The notes under the pieces: model-generated
What the model was told of the DNA's origin: nothing
The model's input: the letters and a program-made list of their open reading frames with translations, nothing else
Databases searched by the model: none
Assembly (NCBI GenBank): GCA_020199775.1
Contig: JAIVJZ010000006.1
Location: forward strand, 1 to 64,000
Source: Acidobacteriota bacterium
GTDB taxonomy: Bacteria > Acidobacteriota > Blastocatellia > Pyrinomonadales > Pyrinomonadaceae
DNA: 64,000 bases
Reading direction: 5' to 3'
Shown here: piece by piece, positions 46,284 through 54,299 of the stretch
Layout of the letters: every line of letters begins with the position of its first letter
Position numbering within the stretch: position 1 is the stretch's first letter
Program-made: the position numbers and the translations under genes

Positions 46284-46800
46284 ATATGGCCGACCTGATT
46301 TAGGTGTCTTTGAAGGTCGCCCGACGCCGGAAGATGTTCCAATACAGCCCGGCGAGAGTTATGTCATGAAAGTCCCTGAGAATAATATGAGGGGTTGGGA
46401 AGCGGCCAGAGACCGGCGCAAGTGGTCGGAGCCGAAGAAGTTTCGCATCAAATTCCGCCAGCTTCATTACGGCGATGGGACGGGCTTTACCTCCTCCGGT
46501 GGTTTTCCCGTGCCTAACCCAAACGCGACAAGTTCCTCGTGCGGTGGAGAGGGGAGGCGCGCAGCCCCCGCGCAGAGAGCAGCATCCAGCGAGAGATTAA
46601 AACCTCCGCTCGCCCCTTCTTTGCAGTTCGCCCCCTCACTCTTGCCGGTAAGGTTCTTACCAGCAAAGTTATTTGTGGAGAAGACTGTTGATCCGATGTC
46701 AAACTTTGCTTCAACGCAATCGGGCGTTTGCTGCCCCGGCATTTACGGATGCTTCTCTGGAAGGGAAGTTCCACAGGGTCATACCTGTGTCACCAACTGA
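46234..46800 (+). pseudogene. Cys-rich secreted family, unit 1, 3' fragment
   Basis: In the second frame it continues the family domain (SFRYGRPDLGVF, PEDVPIQPGESYVMKVPE, HYGDGTGF) and the first Cys-rich segment (GVCCPGIYGCFSG). It stops at 46800, just where it joins sequence belonging to the promoter region of unit 2. Homology actually begins at about 46207 (KPIYYLSFSLIMPEV). The ATG at 46234 has no ribosome binding site. It lacks the C-terminal calcium-binding domain seen in unit 3. Confidence 0.7.
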
Positions 46801-46829
46801 CAGTGAACCACGATTGGCTTGCATAACTC

Positions 46830-46858
46830 TTGACGTGTACAGCGGGCAGTTCTATGCT
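46830..46858 (+). promoter_or_regulatory. array promoter, unit 2
   Basis: TTGACG, 17 bases, TATGCT, with the upstream ACTGAC(A/G)GTGAACC block also found before unit 1. Confidence 0.8.
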
Positions 46859-46916
46859 GCCGCAGCATCAATTGAGATTTCACCTCACAACCTCAATTTA
46901 CAAAGGAGCAAATAAA

Positions 46917-47570
46917 ATGACCTCTCACAGAATCCTCTCTCACTCGCTGCACCTCAAGTCAACCGTTCTAGTCGCCGTATTGCTCACATTGTTGGTTGGC
47001 GTATGCGCCATCGGCATCGTGCCGGGTACGGCGCAATCCACCCCAGACGTGCAAGGGGAAAGGAAGTTTGAAAACACCATCCCTGAGCATGTGCCGGTAA
47101 AGGTGAAACTCAGAAATGAACAGTCCTTCAAGAACCTGAAGAACAGGAATTGGGCGCGCGAGTTGGAGATTGAGGTGAAGAACACGGGGAGCAAGCCTAT
47201 TTATTTCATGTACATGGTCATTGTTATGCCGGATGTCACTGTTGGCAGTTTCCCCTATGGCATACAGCTACACTATGGCAGGAAGGACTTGGTGCGTTTG
47301 AGCACTCCGATACGCTCCGATGATGTGCCAATTCTACCGGGTGAGAGCGTAATCCTGAAGGTTTCTGAGAGTCAGGTGAAGGCTTATGAAGGGTCAAGAG
47401 ACGAAGAGAAGAGGAACGATACTAGGAAGATTGAATTCGACCTGCAACTAATCAACTTTGGTGATGGTACGGGCTTGAGATCGAAACAAGGCAGACCCCA
47501 TCCCGATCCTGCCAAACAATTCGTCCACGCGGCTTTCACGAGCACCGGCATAATTCTTGACATCGTATGA
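46917..47570 (+). CDS. secreted protein of the Cys-rich family, unit 2 (truncated form)
   Basis: The 217-residue product is in frame throughout. It has a signal peptide (STVLVAVLLTLLVGVCAIGIV) and the full family domain (TIPEHVPVKVKLRNEQSF, ARELEIEVKNTGSKPIYFM, QLHYGRKDLVRL, SDDVPILPGESVILKV, LINFGDGTGL). It then jumps to FVHAAFT, which in unit 3 lies beyond the Cys-rich region, so the Cys-rich segment is deleted. The final ILDIV and stop codon are encoded by the promoter of unit 3. AAAGGAG precedes the ATG. It is AT-richer than the other units. Function unknown. Confidence 0.75.
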   Translation: MTSHRILSHSLHLKSTVLVAVLLTLLVGVCAIGIVPGTAQSTPDVQGERKFENTIPEHVPVKVKLRNEQSFKNLKNRNWARELEIEVKNTGSKPIYFMYMVIVMPDVTVGSFPYGIQLHYGRKDLVRLSTPIRSDDVPILPGESVILKVSESQVKAYEGSRDEEKRNDTRKIEFDLQLINFGDGTGLRSKQGRPHPDPAKQFVHAAFTSTGIILDIV

Positions 47571-47585
47571 AGGCGAGCCTACGCT
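47557..47585 (+). promoter_or_regulatory. array promoter, unit 3
   Basis: TTGACA, 17 bases, TACGCT. The -35 box and spacer overlap the last codons and stop of unit 2. Confidence 0.75.
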
Positions 47586-47670
47586 GCGCCCGTCTGGTTA
47601 GTGCATGCCTCCAACCTCAACACGGTCTCAACACGGCCTCAACACGGCCTCACTTCAAGGAGCAACTACC

Positions 47671-47877
47671 ATGGACTCTCACGCCATCCCCTCTCACTTA
47701 AAGAATTTCAAGTCAACCATGTTCGCCAGCGCGCTGCTCATCGCCTTCTTCGGATTGTGCGCGGTCGGCGTCGTGCCGGGCACGGCGCAGTCGTCACTGC
47801 CGGAGGAAAGAGAGTTAGAGGATAAAATCCCGAAGCACCTGCCGATTAAAGCTCTCTGCGTATGCCGGAGGTGTTGA
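47671..47877 (+). pseudogene. Cys-rich secreted family, unit 3, 5' fragment (frameshifted)
   Basis: It is nearly identical to the 5' part of unit 1: signal peptide, then LEDKIPKHLPIK. It breaks at the same base pattern (CCGATTAAAG). Here the deletion reaches about 23 bases further than in unit 1, and the frame ends at 47877. A ribosome binding site (AAGGAG) is intact. It would yield a secreted peptide of about 68 residues. Confidence 0.75.
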
Positions 47878-49253
47878 GTGATAGCGGAAGTGTCACTGCC
47901 GTCAGCTTTTCTTATGGGCGACCTGCCGTCGGAGATTTTAGAAACCGCCCGACGGCGGAAGACGTGCCGCTGCTGCCGGGCGCAACTTGCATCCTGAAAG
48001 TCCCTGAGAAGGAGATGGCGGGTTGGGAAGCGGTCAGAGATCGGCGCAAGTGGTCGGAGCCGAAGAAGTTTCTCATCAAATTCCGCTTACTTCATCATGG
48101 AGACGGGACAGGTTATGGGACTTCGGGCGGGCTGCCTGTACCCAACCAGAATGCGACGAGTTCCTCGTGCGGCGGAAGGCAAATAGCCCCCGTGCAGAGG
48201 GCGGCGTCCGGTGGGGATTTAAAACCCCCGCTCGCCCCTTCTTTGCAGTTCGCCCCCTCACTCTTGCCGGTAAGGTTCTTACCGGCAAAGTTATTTGTGG
48301 AGAAGACTGTTGATCCGATGTCAAACTTTGCTTCAACGCAATCGGGCGTTTGCTGCCCCGGCATTTATGGGTGCTTCTCCGGCAGGGAAGTTCCACAGGG
48401 TCATACCTGTGTCACGTGTGGCCCCGCTGCTTGGGTCGAATCCGCCCCCTGCGGCTCTCCCGGCTCCTATTGCGGCAAAATAGAAGACGAAAATAGAGTT
48501 TGCAAAGATGATGACGGCAATGAAGTAGGATGCACCGACTATTTTTTAGACCCTTGCCCGCCGCCACCACCCGATGATGGCGGTGGCGGCGAGACATGGT
48601 GCGACCCGTATTGCCATGGCGGGGCGCGCAACCGGCAGTGGGAGAAGCCGCTATTCGTCCGCGCGGCTTTCACGCCGGGAGTTATGTTCAATGTCGATGG
48701 CTGCTGCATCAGCACGCCGATCCTGATTGACCTGCGCGGCGACGGCTTTGCGCTCACCGACGCGGCGCGCGGCGTCTCCTTCGACTTCAACGGCGACGGC
48801 ATGCGCGGACGTATCTCATGGACTGCTGCCGGTTCAGACGAGGCGTGGCTAGTGTTAGACAGGAACGGCAACGGGACGATAGACAACGGGGCGGAATTGT
48901 TCGGCAACGTCACGCCGCAACCCGTCTCCGGCAGACGCAACGGCTTCCTCGCGCTCGCCGAGTACGACAAGCGTGCGAATGGCGGCAACGACGACCGGAC
49001 GATCAACGGCGGCGACGCGATTTATGCTGCGCTGCGTTTGTGGCAGGACGCCAACCACGACGGCCTTTCACAGACGGAAGAACTGCACCCGCTACCCGCG
49101 CTCGGAGTCGTTGGGATCGAGCTTGACTACCGAGAAGCAAGACGCCGCGACCGTTACGAAAACGAGTTTCGCTACCGGGCGAAAGTGTCGGGCACGGAGG
49201 GAACGCGGCTCGGCCGCTGGGCTTATGATGTTTTGCTCGTCTCCGCGCAATAG
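47862..49253 (+). CDS. Cys-rich calcium-binding-like protein, unit 3 main frame, detached from its signal peptide
   Basis: The 463-residue frame holds the second half of the family domain (PEDV-like TAEDVPLLPGATCIL, HHGDGTGY), the Cys-rich segment (GVCCPGIYGCFSG, then more Cys) and a Pro/Gly linker. A C-terminal domain with Asp-rich loops follows (LIDLRGDGFALTDAA, FDFNGDGMRG, LDRNGNGTIDNGAELFG, WQDANHDGLSQTEEL). Such loops occur in calcium-binding modules of RTX-like and other exported proteins. The signal peptide lies in the other frame at 47671-47877. Without frameshifting or re-initiation at ATG 47862, which lacks a ribosome binding site, the protein would not be exported. It is the only unit with a complete 3' end. 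Confidence 0.65.
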   Translation: MPEVLSDSGSVTAVSFSYGRPAVGDFRNRPTAEDVPLLPGATCILKVPEKEMAGWEAVRDRRKWSEPKKFLIKFRLLHHGDGTGYGTSGGLPVPNQNATSSSCGGRQIAPVQRAASGGDLKPPLAPSLQFAPSLLPVRFLPAKLFVEKTVDPMSNFASTQSGVCCPGIYGCFSGREVPQGHTCVTCGPAAWVESAPCGSPGSYCGKIEDENRVCKDDDGNEVGCTDYFLDPCPPPPPDDGGGGETWCDPYCHGGARNRQWEKPLFVRAAFTPGVMFNVDGCCISTPILIDLRGDGFALTDAARGVSFDFNGDGMRGRISWTAAGSDEAWLVLDRNGNGTIDNGAELFGNVTPQPVSGRRNGFLALAEYDKRANGGNDDRTINGGDAIYAALRLWQDANHDGLSQTEELHPLPALGVVGIELDYREARRRDRYENEFRYRAKVSGTEGTRLGRWAYDVLLVSAQ

Positions 49254-49275
49254 ACGGGCATGCACAGATACGAGG

Positions 49276-49319
49276 CCGCCCCGCAACGTCGTTTATCCAG
49301 ACCGGCGTTTGCGGGGCGG
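49276..49319. terminator. terminator after the array, between convergent genes
   Basis: CCGCCCCGCAA (49276-49286) pairs with TTGCGGGGCGG (49309-49319), followed by TTTTA. An outer ACAGATA/TATCTGT pair (49264, 49323) extends it. It lies 22 bases after the unit 3 stop. Confidence 0.8.
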
Positions 49320-49337
49320 TTTTATCTGTCCGGCGCG

Positions 49338-49862
49338 TCACAGCGGTCGCCAGAGACGAACGGCCGACTTGTCCGGGGCGGCGGCGGCGAGCAACTCGCC
49401 GAAGGTGCGCCCCAGCGTCGGGTGCAAAGCGCCGGGCGCGAGTTCACACAAGGGGGCGAGGACGAAGCGGCGTAGATGCAGGCGCGGGTGCGGGAGCGTG
49501 AGATATTCGGTCGCGGCGAGCGCGTCGCCGTAGAGCAGGAGGTCGAGGTCGATGGTGCGCGGGGCGAGCGGCGCATCGCGTTGGCGTCCGAGGGCGTATT
49601 CGATGCGGAGCAAGCGCGCGAGAAGTTGTTCGGGCGACGGAGGCGCGCTCGACGCACCGGCGTCGAGCGCGAGTTCCGCGACCATGTTGAGAAAGAGCGG
49701 CTGCGCGGTCTCGACGCCGACGGGTTCGGTTTCGTAGACGGACGAGAGCCGCGCGACGCGCAAGTTTGCGTCGAGCAGGCCGCGCAGGGCGAGCAGGAGA
49801 TTCCCGGCGCGGTCGCCGAGGTTCGAGCCGAGTCCGACGTAGGCGTGGAAGGTCGCGCTCAT
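49338..49862 (-). CDS. folK: 2-amino-4-hydroxy-6-hydroxymethyldihydropteridine pyrophosphokinase
   Basis: FolK transfers pyrophosphate from ATP to hydroxymethyldihydropterin in folate synthesis. The 174-residue protein has YVGLGSNLGDRAGNL at the N-terminus, SSVYETEPVG, FLNMVAEL, RTIDLDLLLYG (metal Asp pair) and LPHPRLHLRRFVLAPLCEL. The ATG at 49862 overlaps the stop codon of the upstream gene by one base, so the two are probably coupled. Other folate genes are not in view. Confidence 0.95.
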   Translation of the reverse strand: MSATFHAYVGLGSNLGDRAGNLLLALRGLLDANLRVARLSSVYETEPVGVETAQPLFLNMVAELALDAGASSAPPSPEQLLARLLRIEYALGRQRDAPLAPRTIDLDLLLYGDALAATEYLTLPHPRLHLRRFVLAPLCELAPGALHPTLGRTFGELLAAAAPDKSAVRLWRPL

Positions 49863-50830
49863 CAACGAAGCGAGAAGTTGTAGGAGAGCCGGCCTGAAAC
49901 TTTCACCGGCTGGCCGGAGAGCCGCGTGGGAGAGAAACGAGCCTTACGCGCCGCTTCGACCGCCGCCCCGCGCAGTTCGTCAGGGCCGCTGACGGCCTCG
50001 GCCGTGATGACTCTGCCTTCCTCGTCGATGGTGACGGCAACTTCCACCATGCCCGACACGCCCGCGTCTCTGGCGGCGTCAGGATAACGCGGAGTGGGTT
50101 TCGAGATGGCCTTGCCGTTCAAGATGCCGCCGGTGATGGGGGCGCGGGGCAGATTCCTCGCCCCCGGCGCGCGGCCTCCGGCGATGACGACGGGCGGGAC
50201 GGGCGCGAGCGTGAACGAATTGAGAAACTTGTCGGCCGTCGCTTCGTAAAAACGACGCTGGTCGCCGGTCGCGCCTTGTTCCGGCGGCGTCGTGATCATG
50301 AGTTGGTAGATGCGCAGGCCGACGGCATACAACTTCAAACGCATGATTGAACGATCCGGCAGTTGCAGCCTGACGAAAAGCCCCGTATAGCCGTCGAGCG
50401 TGATCTCGTTCTGTTCGAGTGAGGTAGCCTGATATGTCTCGGCCGCCTCCTTTACGGACAATCTGAGCAGGTTCCGCGTCGCCTGCGGGTTCATGTTGCG
50501 CGGCTCGGGGTTGTCGAGATACATCACGACGTAGTCCGCGAGTTCGCTCAGTTTGAGAATGCGGACGGGGACTTCGCGCTCGCCGCTATTGAGTTGCTCC
50601 GTCTCTTCCTGCGGCGTGCCGGGAAACAGGATGCTGAAACGTCCCGCGTCGGACTTGTATTCCTTCCACGCCGCCGGGTCGTACTCGGCGGGCAGGGGAG
50701 ACGTAATGACGGTGCCGTCCGCGGACGGCTTCTTCGTCTTCTCCGGCTTCCGCTTCTCCGCCTCTTGTGCGAATCCGGCGACGGAGAATAAAACAAGGAG
50801 CAACGACGACGTGCGGATGAAGTTTGACAA
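49862..50830 (-). CDS. secreted TonB C-terminal-domain protein
   Basis: From a TTG at 50830 with GGAAAGGA upstream, the 322-residue product has a signal peptide (TSSLLLVLFSVAGFAQ). A central domain follows, of the kind found in uncharacterised secreted proteins (KSDAGRFSILFPGTPQEE, LKLYAVGLRIYQLMITTP). The C-terminal TonB-type domain is at about residues 235-322 (PRYPDAARDAGVSGMVEVAVTIDEEGRV, ARKARFSPTRLSGQPV). It lacks the transmembrane and Pro-rich linker layout of true TonB, so it is probably a stand-alone periplasmic protein. It overlaps folK. Confidence 0.85.
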   Translation of the reverse strand: MSNFIRTSSLLLVLFSVAGFAQEAEKRKPEKTKKPSADGTVITSPLPAEYDPAAWKEYKSDAGRFSILFPGTPQEETEQLNSGEREVPVRILKLSELADYVVMYLDNPEPRNMNPQATRNLLRLSVKEAAETYQATSLEQNEITLDGYTGLFVRLQLPDRSIMRLKLYAVGLRIYQLMITTPPEQGATGDQRRFYEATADKFLNSFTLAPVPPVVIAGGRAPGARNLPRAPITGGILNGKAISKPTPRYPDAARDAGVSGMVEVAVTIDEEGRVITAEAVSGPDELRGAAVEAARKARFSPTRLSGQPVKVSGRLSYNFSLR

Positions 50831-50978
50831 AATTGAACGTCCTTTCCGTTACGAGGCGAACCGTGGTTGAATCGCGCCGCAGCATCGAGGTCTCTCTACC
50901 TCTCGGGGTGCGGTGCAGTATATCGCTTCGCCGCACAAGTCGGCACGCGTGCGGCGAGGCAGACCCGGAAGGAGGCGC

Positions 50979-52724
50979 ATGACGGGCAATTTGAACACGG
51001 CGCAACTGGGCGCGCTCGCGTGGTTGAAGTGGCGTCTGTTCATCAACGCGATGCGCTCGAAGCGCGGCGCGGCGAACCGCGCGGCGTCCGCGCTGGGCAC
51101 GCTCTTTGCGCTCGCGTTCTCGCTGATGCTCGCCGCGGGCTTGGGCGCGGGCGCGTACTTCGTCGTGCATAACCGGAGCGGCGGCGGCGGCGGCGGTCGC
51201 GCGTCGCGCTTCGCGCCCGACCTCGCGACGGGCGCGAGCGTCGAATCCCTGTTCCTGCTGTTCGGGATGGCCTCGATGATCTATCTCGTGTGGGCGACCG
51301 CGCCCCTGAGTTTCGGCGGCGGCAATCAATTCGATCCGGGGCGGCTGCTGCTCTACCCCGTCAGCCTGCGTAAACTCTTCGCCCTCGACCTGTTGAGCGA
51401 GTTGACGAGTCTCGCCTCGATCTTCGCCGCGCCCGCCATCTTCGCCATCTCGTTCGGCGCGGGTCTGGCTCACGGCCGGGTGGGCGGCGCGCTCGTCGTC
51501 GCCGTCTGCGCGACGCTGTTCGGGATGTCGCTCGCGAAACTGCTCTCGACGTGTCTCGACGCGTTGATGCGTGCGCGGCGGGCGCGCGGCGAGGCTCTGC
51601 TGGCCGCCCTCGGCGTCATGGGTGCGCTCTCCGGCCTCGTGCTCGGACAGAGCGACCGCCTCTTCGCGCACTTCGGGCGTTTCCCCTCCGCGCTGCGCCT
51701 GACGCCGATGGGCGCGATGGCCGCCGCGCTCGCGGGCGGCGCGGGCGCAAACGCCAACTACCTGCTCTCGCTCGGCGTGCTTCTGGCCTACACACTCGTC
51801 ACGACGTTCGCCACTTACAAGATCGCGAGACACGCGCTGGAGGGAAGCGGCGGCCGCCGTCGTCGCCGTGGCGGCGGCCGAGCGCGTGCGGTGCGCGTCG
51901 CGGCGGAGGGCGCGAAGCCGTGGGGATGGCGTCTGCCGTTCGGGTCGGAAGAGTTGTCGAGCGTGTTTGAGAAGGAGTTGCGCTACGCCATGCGCAACGC
52001 GCAGTTGCGCACGATGGCGGCGATGCCCGTCATCATGACGCTCTCGTTCAAGTTGATCGGCTCGCGTCGCGGCGGCGGCTTCGGCGGCCGGGGCGAGGCG
52101 GCGGGCGGGGGCTTCTTCGCGGCGGTCGCGCCCTACATGGAAGGCACGGGCGCGGCCTTGAGCGTGCTCTACGTGTTCCTCATCACGTCCGCGCTGTCGG
52201 CGAATCTGTTCGGCTACGAGGCGGGCGGGATGCGCGCCTACGTGCTCGCGCCCGTCGCGCGGCGCACGATTCTGGCGGGCAAGAATCTCGCGGGCTTCGT
52301 CGTCTCGCTCGTCATCGCCGTCGCGGTCGTCGCGTTCAACGGGCTGCTCTACCGCGACCTGACGCCGCGCGCGCTCCTGTTCACTACGCTCTGCTTCGTC
52401 TTCTTCGCGGCGGCGGCGGCGACGGTCGGCAACCTGTTCTCGCTCCGTTTCCCGAAGCGTCTGGAGTTCGGCAAGCGCATGAACGCGTCGGGCGTGGCGG
52501 GGTTGCTGCTGCTTCCGGTCTTCTTATGTATCGCCGTCGCGCCCGCGCTCGCCGTGCTCGGCGGTTACGCCGCAGAGAGCCTCCTGATCGAATATGTTAT
52601 ACTCGCCGCGTTCGCCGCCGCCGCCGTGGCCGTCTATTTTCTGTCGCTCGGGCGACAGGGGCGACTGCTCGCCGAGAGCGAACTTGACATACTCGAAGCG
52701 GTGACCGGGCGCGGCGACGATTGA
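50979..52724 (+). CDS. ABC-2-type transporter permease
   Basis: The 581-residue membrane protein has several hydrophobic segments: about residues 40-60, 90-110, 150-190, 200-230, 270-290, 400-430, and four more before residue 570. Polar stretches rich in Gly/Arg separate them. It resembles large ABC-2/YhgE-like export permeases. GGAGG lies 5 bases before the ATG at 50979. No ATPase gene is adjacent. The ATP-binding gene at 7882-8703 is a possible but unproved partner. The substrate is unknown. Confidence 0.75.
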   Translation: MTGNLNTAQLGALAWLKWRLFINAMRSKRGAANRAASALGTLFALAFSLMLAAGLGAGAYFVVHNRSGGGGGGRASRFAPDLATGASVESLFLLFGMASMIYLVWATAPLSFGGGNQFDPGRLLLYPVSLRKLFALDLLSELTSLASIFAAPAIFAISFGAGLAHGRVGGALVVAVCATLFGMSLAKLLSTCLDALMRARRARGEALLAALGVMGALSGLVLGQSDRLFAHFGRFPSALRLTPMGAMAAALAGGAGANANYLLSLGVLLAYTLVTTFATYKIARHALEGSGGRRRRRGGGRARAVRVAAEGAKPWGWRLPFGSEELSSVFEKELRYAMRNAQLRTMAAMPVIMTLSFKLIGSRRGGGFGGRGEAAGGGFFAAVAPYMEGTGAALSVLYVFLITSALSANLFGYEAGGMRAYVLAPVARRTILAGKNLAGFVVSLVIAVAVVAFNGLLYRDLTPRALLFTTLCFVFFAAAAATVGNLFSLRFPKRLEFGKRMNASGVAGLLLLPVFLCIAVAPALAVLGGYAAESLLIEYVILAAFAAAAVAVYFLSLGRQGRLLAESELDILEAVTGRGDD

Positions 52725-52843
52725 CCCCGGCCGCGCTTCGTAAAGCATATTGATTCCAGAGATGCGGCGCGCTTATTTTGTTTATTCACGCGCGGCATCC
52801 GGGCGGGCTAATCCAACGGTGGAGCGTCCCCGTCCAGACACAA

Positions 52844-54157
52844 ATGGCACGCAGAAAATACCGCAGCACCCAGCCCGTCACGGAACGCTCTTTTCTGGAG
52901 TATCTTTCCACGCCCGCCCTGCAAACTTCACGCATCGAACTGCTCCGGCTCGTGCGCGGCGGCGAAGACACTTATCTCGAACTCAAAGTCAAACTCTCAA
53001 ACCCGGAGAAGATCGCGCAAGGCATCTGCGCGCTCGCCAACACGGGCGGCGGCGTGATGGTCTTCGGCGTCAGCGACCAACTCCGCGTCGAAGGCGTGGA
53101 CGACCCCGAAGACGTGCGCGACGAACTGGTGCGCATCTGCCGCGAACAAATCTCGCCGCAACTCGTCCCCTACATTGATCTCATCGCATTCGACAACGGG
53201 CGGCGCGTCGTCGCCGTGGAGATCGAAGGCAAACGCCGCCCGTATCAAACGCGCGACGGGCGTTACTTTATCCGCATCGGCGCGGACAAGCGCGAAGCCT
53301 CGCGCGAAGAGCTCTCCGCGCTGCTGGACGAGGCGCGCCCCTTTCGCTACGAGAACGTCGCCGTGACGGGCGCGAGCGACGCCGACATCGACGAGGCGCA
53401 CCTGTGGAGCTTTGTCCGCGAATTCTCCGGCGACGCCTTCGACACGAACGCGAGCGTGCCCGATTACCCGACGGCGGACGTGTTGAAACGCGACCTCCTG
53501 CTCGCGGCGGGCAACATGGACGTGGTCGTGCCCACCGTCGCAGGTCTCCTCCTCTTCGGGCGCGACGAGCGCGTCGCCGAACTTCTCCCGCGCTCCACCG
53601 TCACGGCCGTCCGCTACGCCGGAGACACCGTGCAGGACGCCGAGATCGAGCGCGTGGTCTTGAAAGGCAACCTGCACACGCTCTACGAATCCTGCCTGCG
53701 TTTCGTCACGCGCTACTGCGATCTGTTGGACGCGCGCCCGCGCCCGCGCCCGCAGACATCGACGGGCGACGACGCGCCCGACGATGCCCCCGTCGCGGCG
53801 CGCGCCAACTACGACCGCGCGGCCGTGCGCGAAGGGATCGCCAACGCCCTCGCGCATCGCGATCTGGCTCTGCGCGATCACACGACGCGGCTGCTCGTCT
53901 TCGATCATTCGATTGAGATTTTGAACCCGCGCCGCACCGTGGGCTTCGCGCCGCCCGCGCAAAAGGCTATCCGCTACGGCGTGCCGCAGCAACTCAACCC
54001 GCAACTCGCGGCCATCTTCCGCAGCCCCGCCTACGGCCTCGACCTGTCGCCCGGCGGCCTGCCCATGCTCCTGCGCCACGCGCGTCTCTTCTCCGGCCGC
54101 CGCGCCGACATCAACGCCTTCAACGACGAGTTTCGCCTGCGGCTCTACGGCGTTTGA
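52844..54157 (+). CDS. AlbA_2/Schlafen-like putative DNA- or RNA-binding regulator
   Basis: The 437-residue protein has an AlbA_2 domain at about residues 35-165. It has YLELKVKLSNPEKIAQGICALANTGGGVMVFGVSD with the conserved E-K, ANTGGG and G-D positions, then AVEIEGKRRPYQTRDGRYFIRIG. The C-terminal half resembles the ATP-binding-like region often fused to it (NYDRAAVREGIANALAHRD, IEILNPRRTVGF). Such proteins act as regulators, and some are linked to phage defence. The neighbours here do not indicate a role. The ATG at 52844 is the first fitting the domain. Confidence 0.8.
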   Translation: MARRKYRSTQPVTERSFLEYLSTPALQTSRIELLRLVRGGEDTYLELKVKLSNPEKIAQGICALANTGGGVMVFGVSDQLRVEGVDDPEDVRDELVRICREQISPQLVPYIDLIAFDNGRRVVAVEIEGKRRPYQTRDGRYFIRIGADKREASREELSALLDEARPFRYENVAVTGASDADIDEAHLWSFVREFSGDAFDTNASVPDYPTADVLKRDLLLAAGNMDVVVPTVAGLLLFGRDERVAELLPRSTVTAVRYAGDTVQDAEIERVVLKGNLHTLYESCLRFVTRYCDLLDARPRPRPQTSTGDDAPDDAPVAARANYDRAAVREGIANALAHRDLALRDHTTRLLVFDHSIEILNPRRTVGFAPPAQKAIRYGVPQQLNPQLAAIFRSPAYGLDLSPGGLPMLLRHARLFSGRRADINAFNDEFRLRLYGV

Positions 54158-54158
54158 A

Positions 54159-54299
54159 AGGGTTTCAAGTTTCAGGTTTCAAGTTAAAGAAATTCGGGTT
54201 AAAGAAAACTCAAGTTAAAGAAAGAGGTCTCAGGTTTGTCGGCGCAAACCTGAGACCTCTTCTTCGTTTTAAACTTGAAACCTGAAACTTGAAACCTGC
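54159..54299. repeat. heptanucleotide-repeat hairpin H14 with nested stem (GTTTCAA type)
   Basis: Outer arms at 54159-54187 (GTTTCAA, GTTTCAG) and 54268-54299 (CTTGAAA, CCTGAAA) pair. An inner perfect 16-bp stem (54223-54238 with 54245-54260) sits inside, preceded by GTTAAAGA-type repeats. The two ends abut the stop codons of both convergent genes (54157 and 54300). Confidence 0.9.

Noticed and set aside
45801..49253. Diversity-generating retroelement as cause of variation in the Cys-rich family
   Set aside because: No reverse transcriptase gene or template repeat with adenine-specific changes is visible. Divergence involves all bases.
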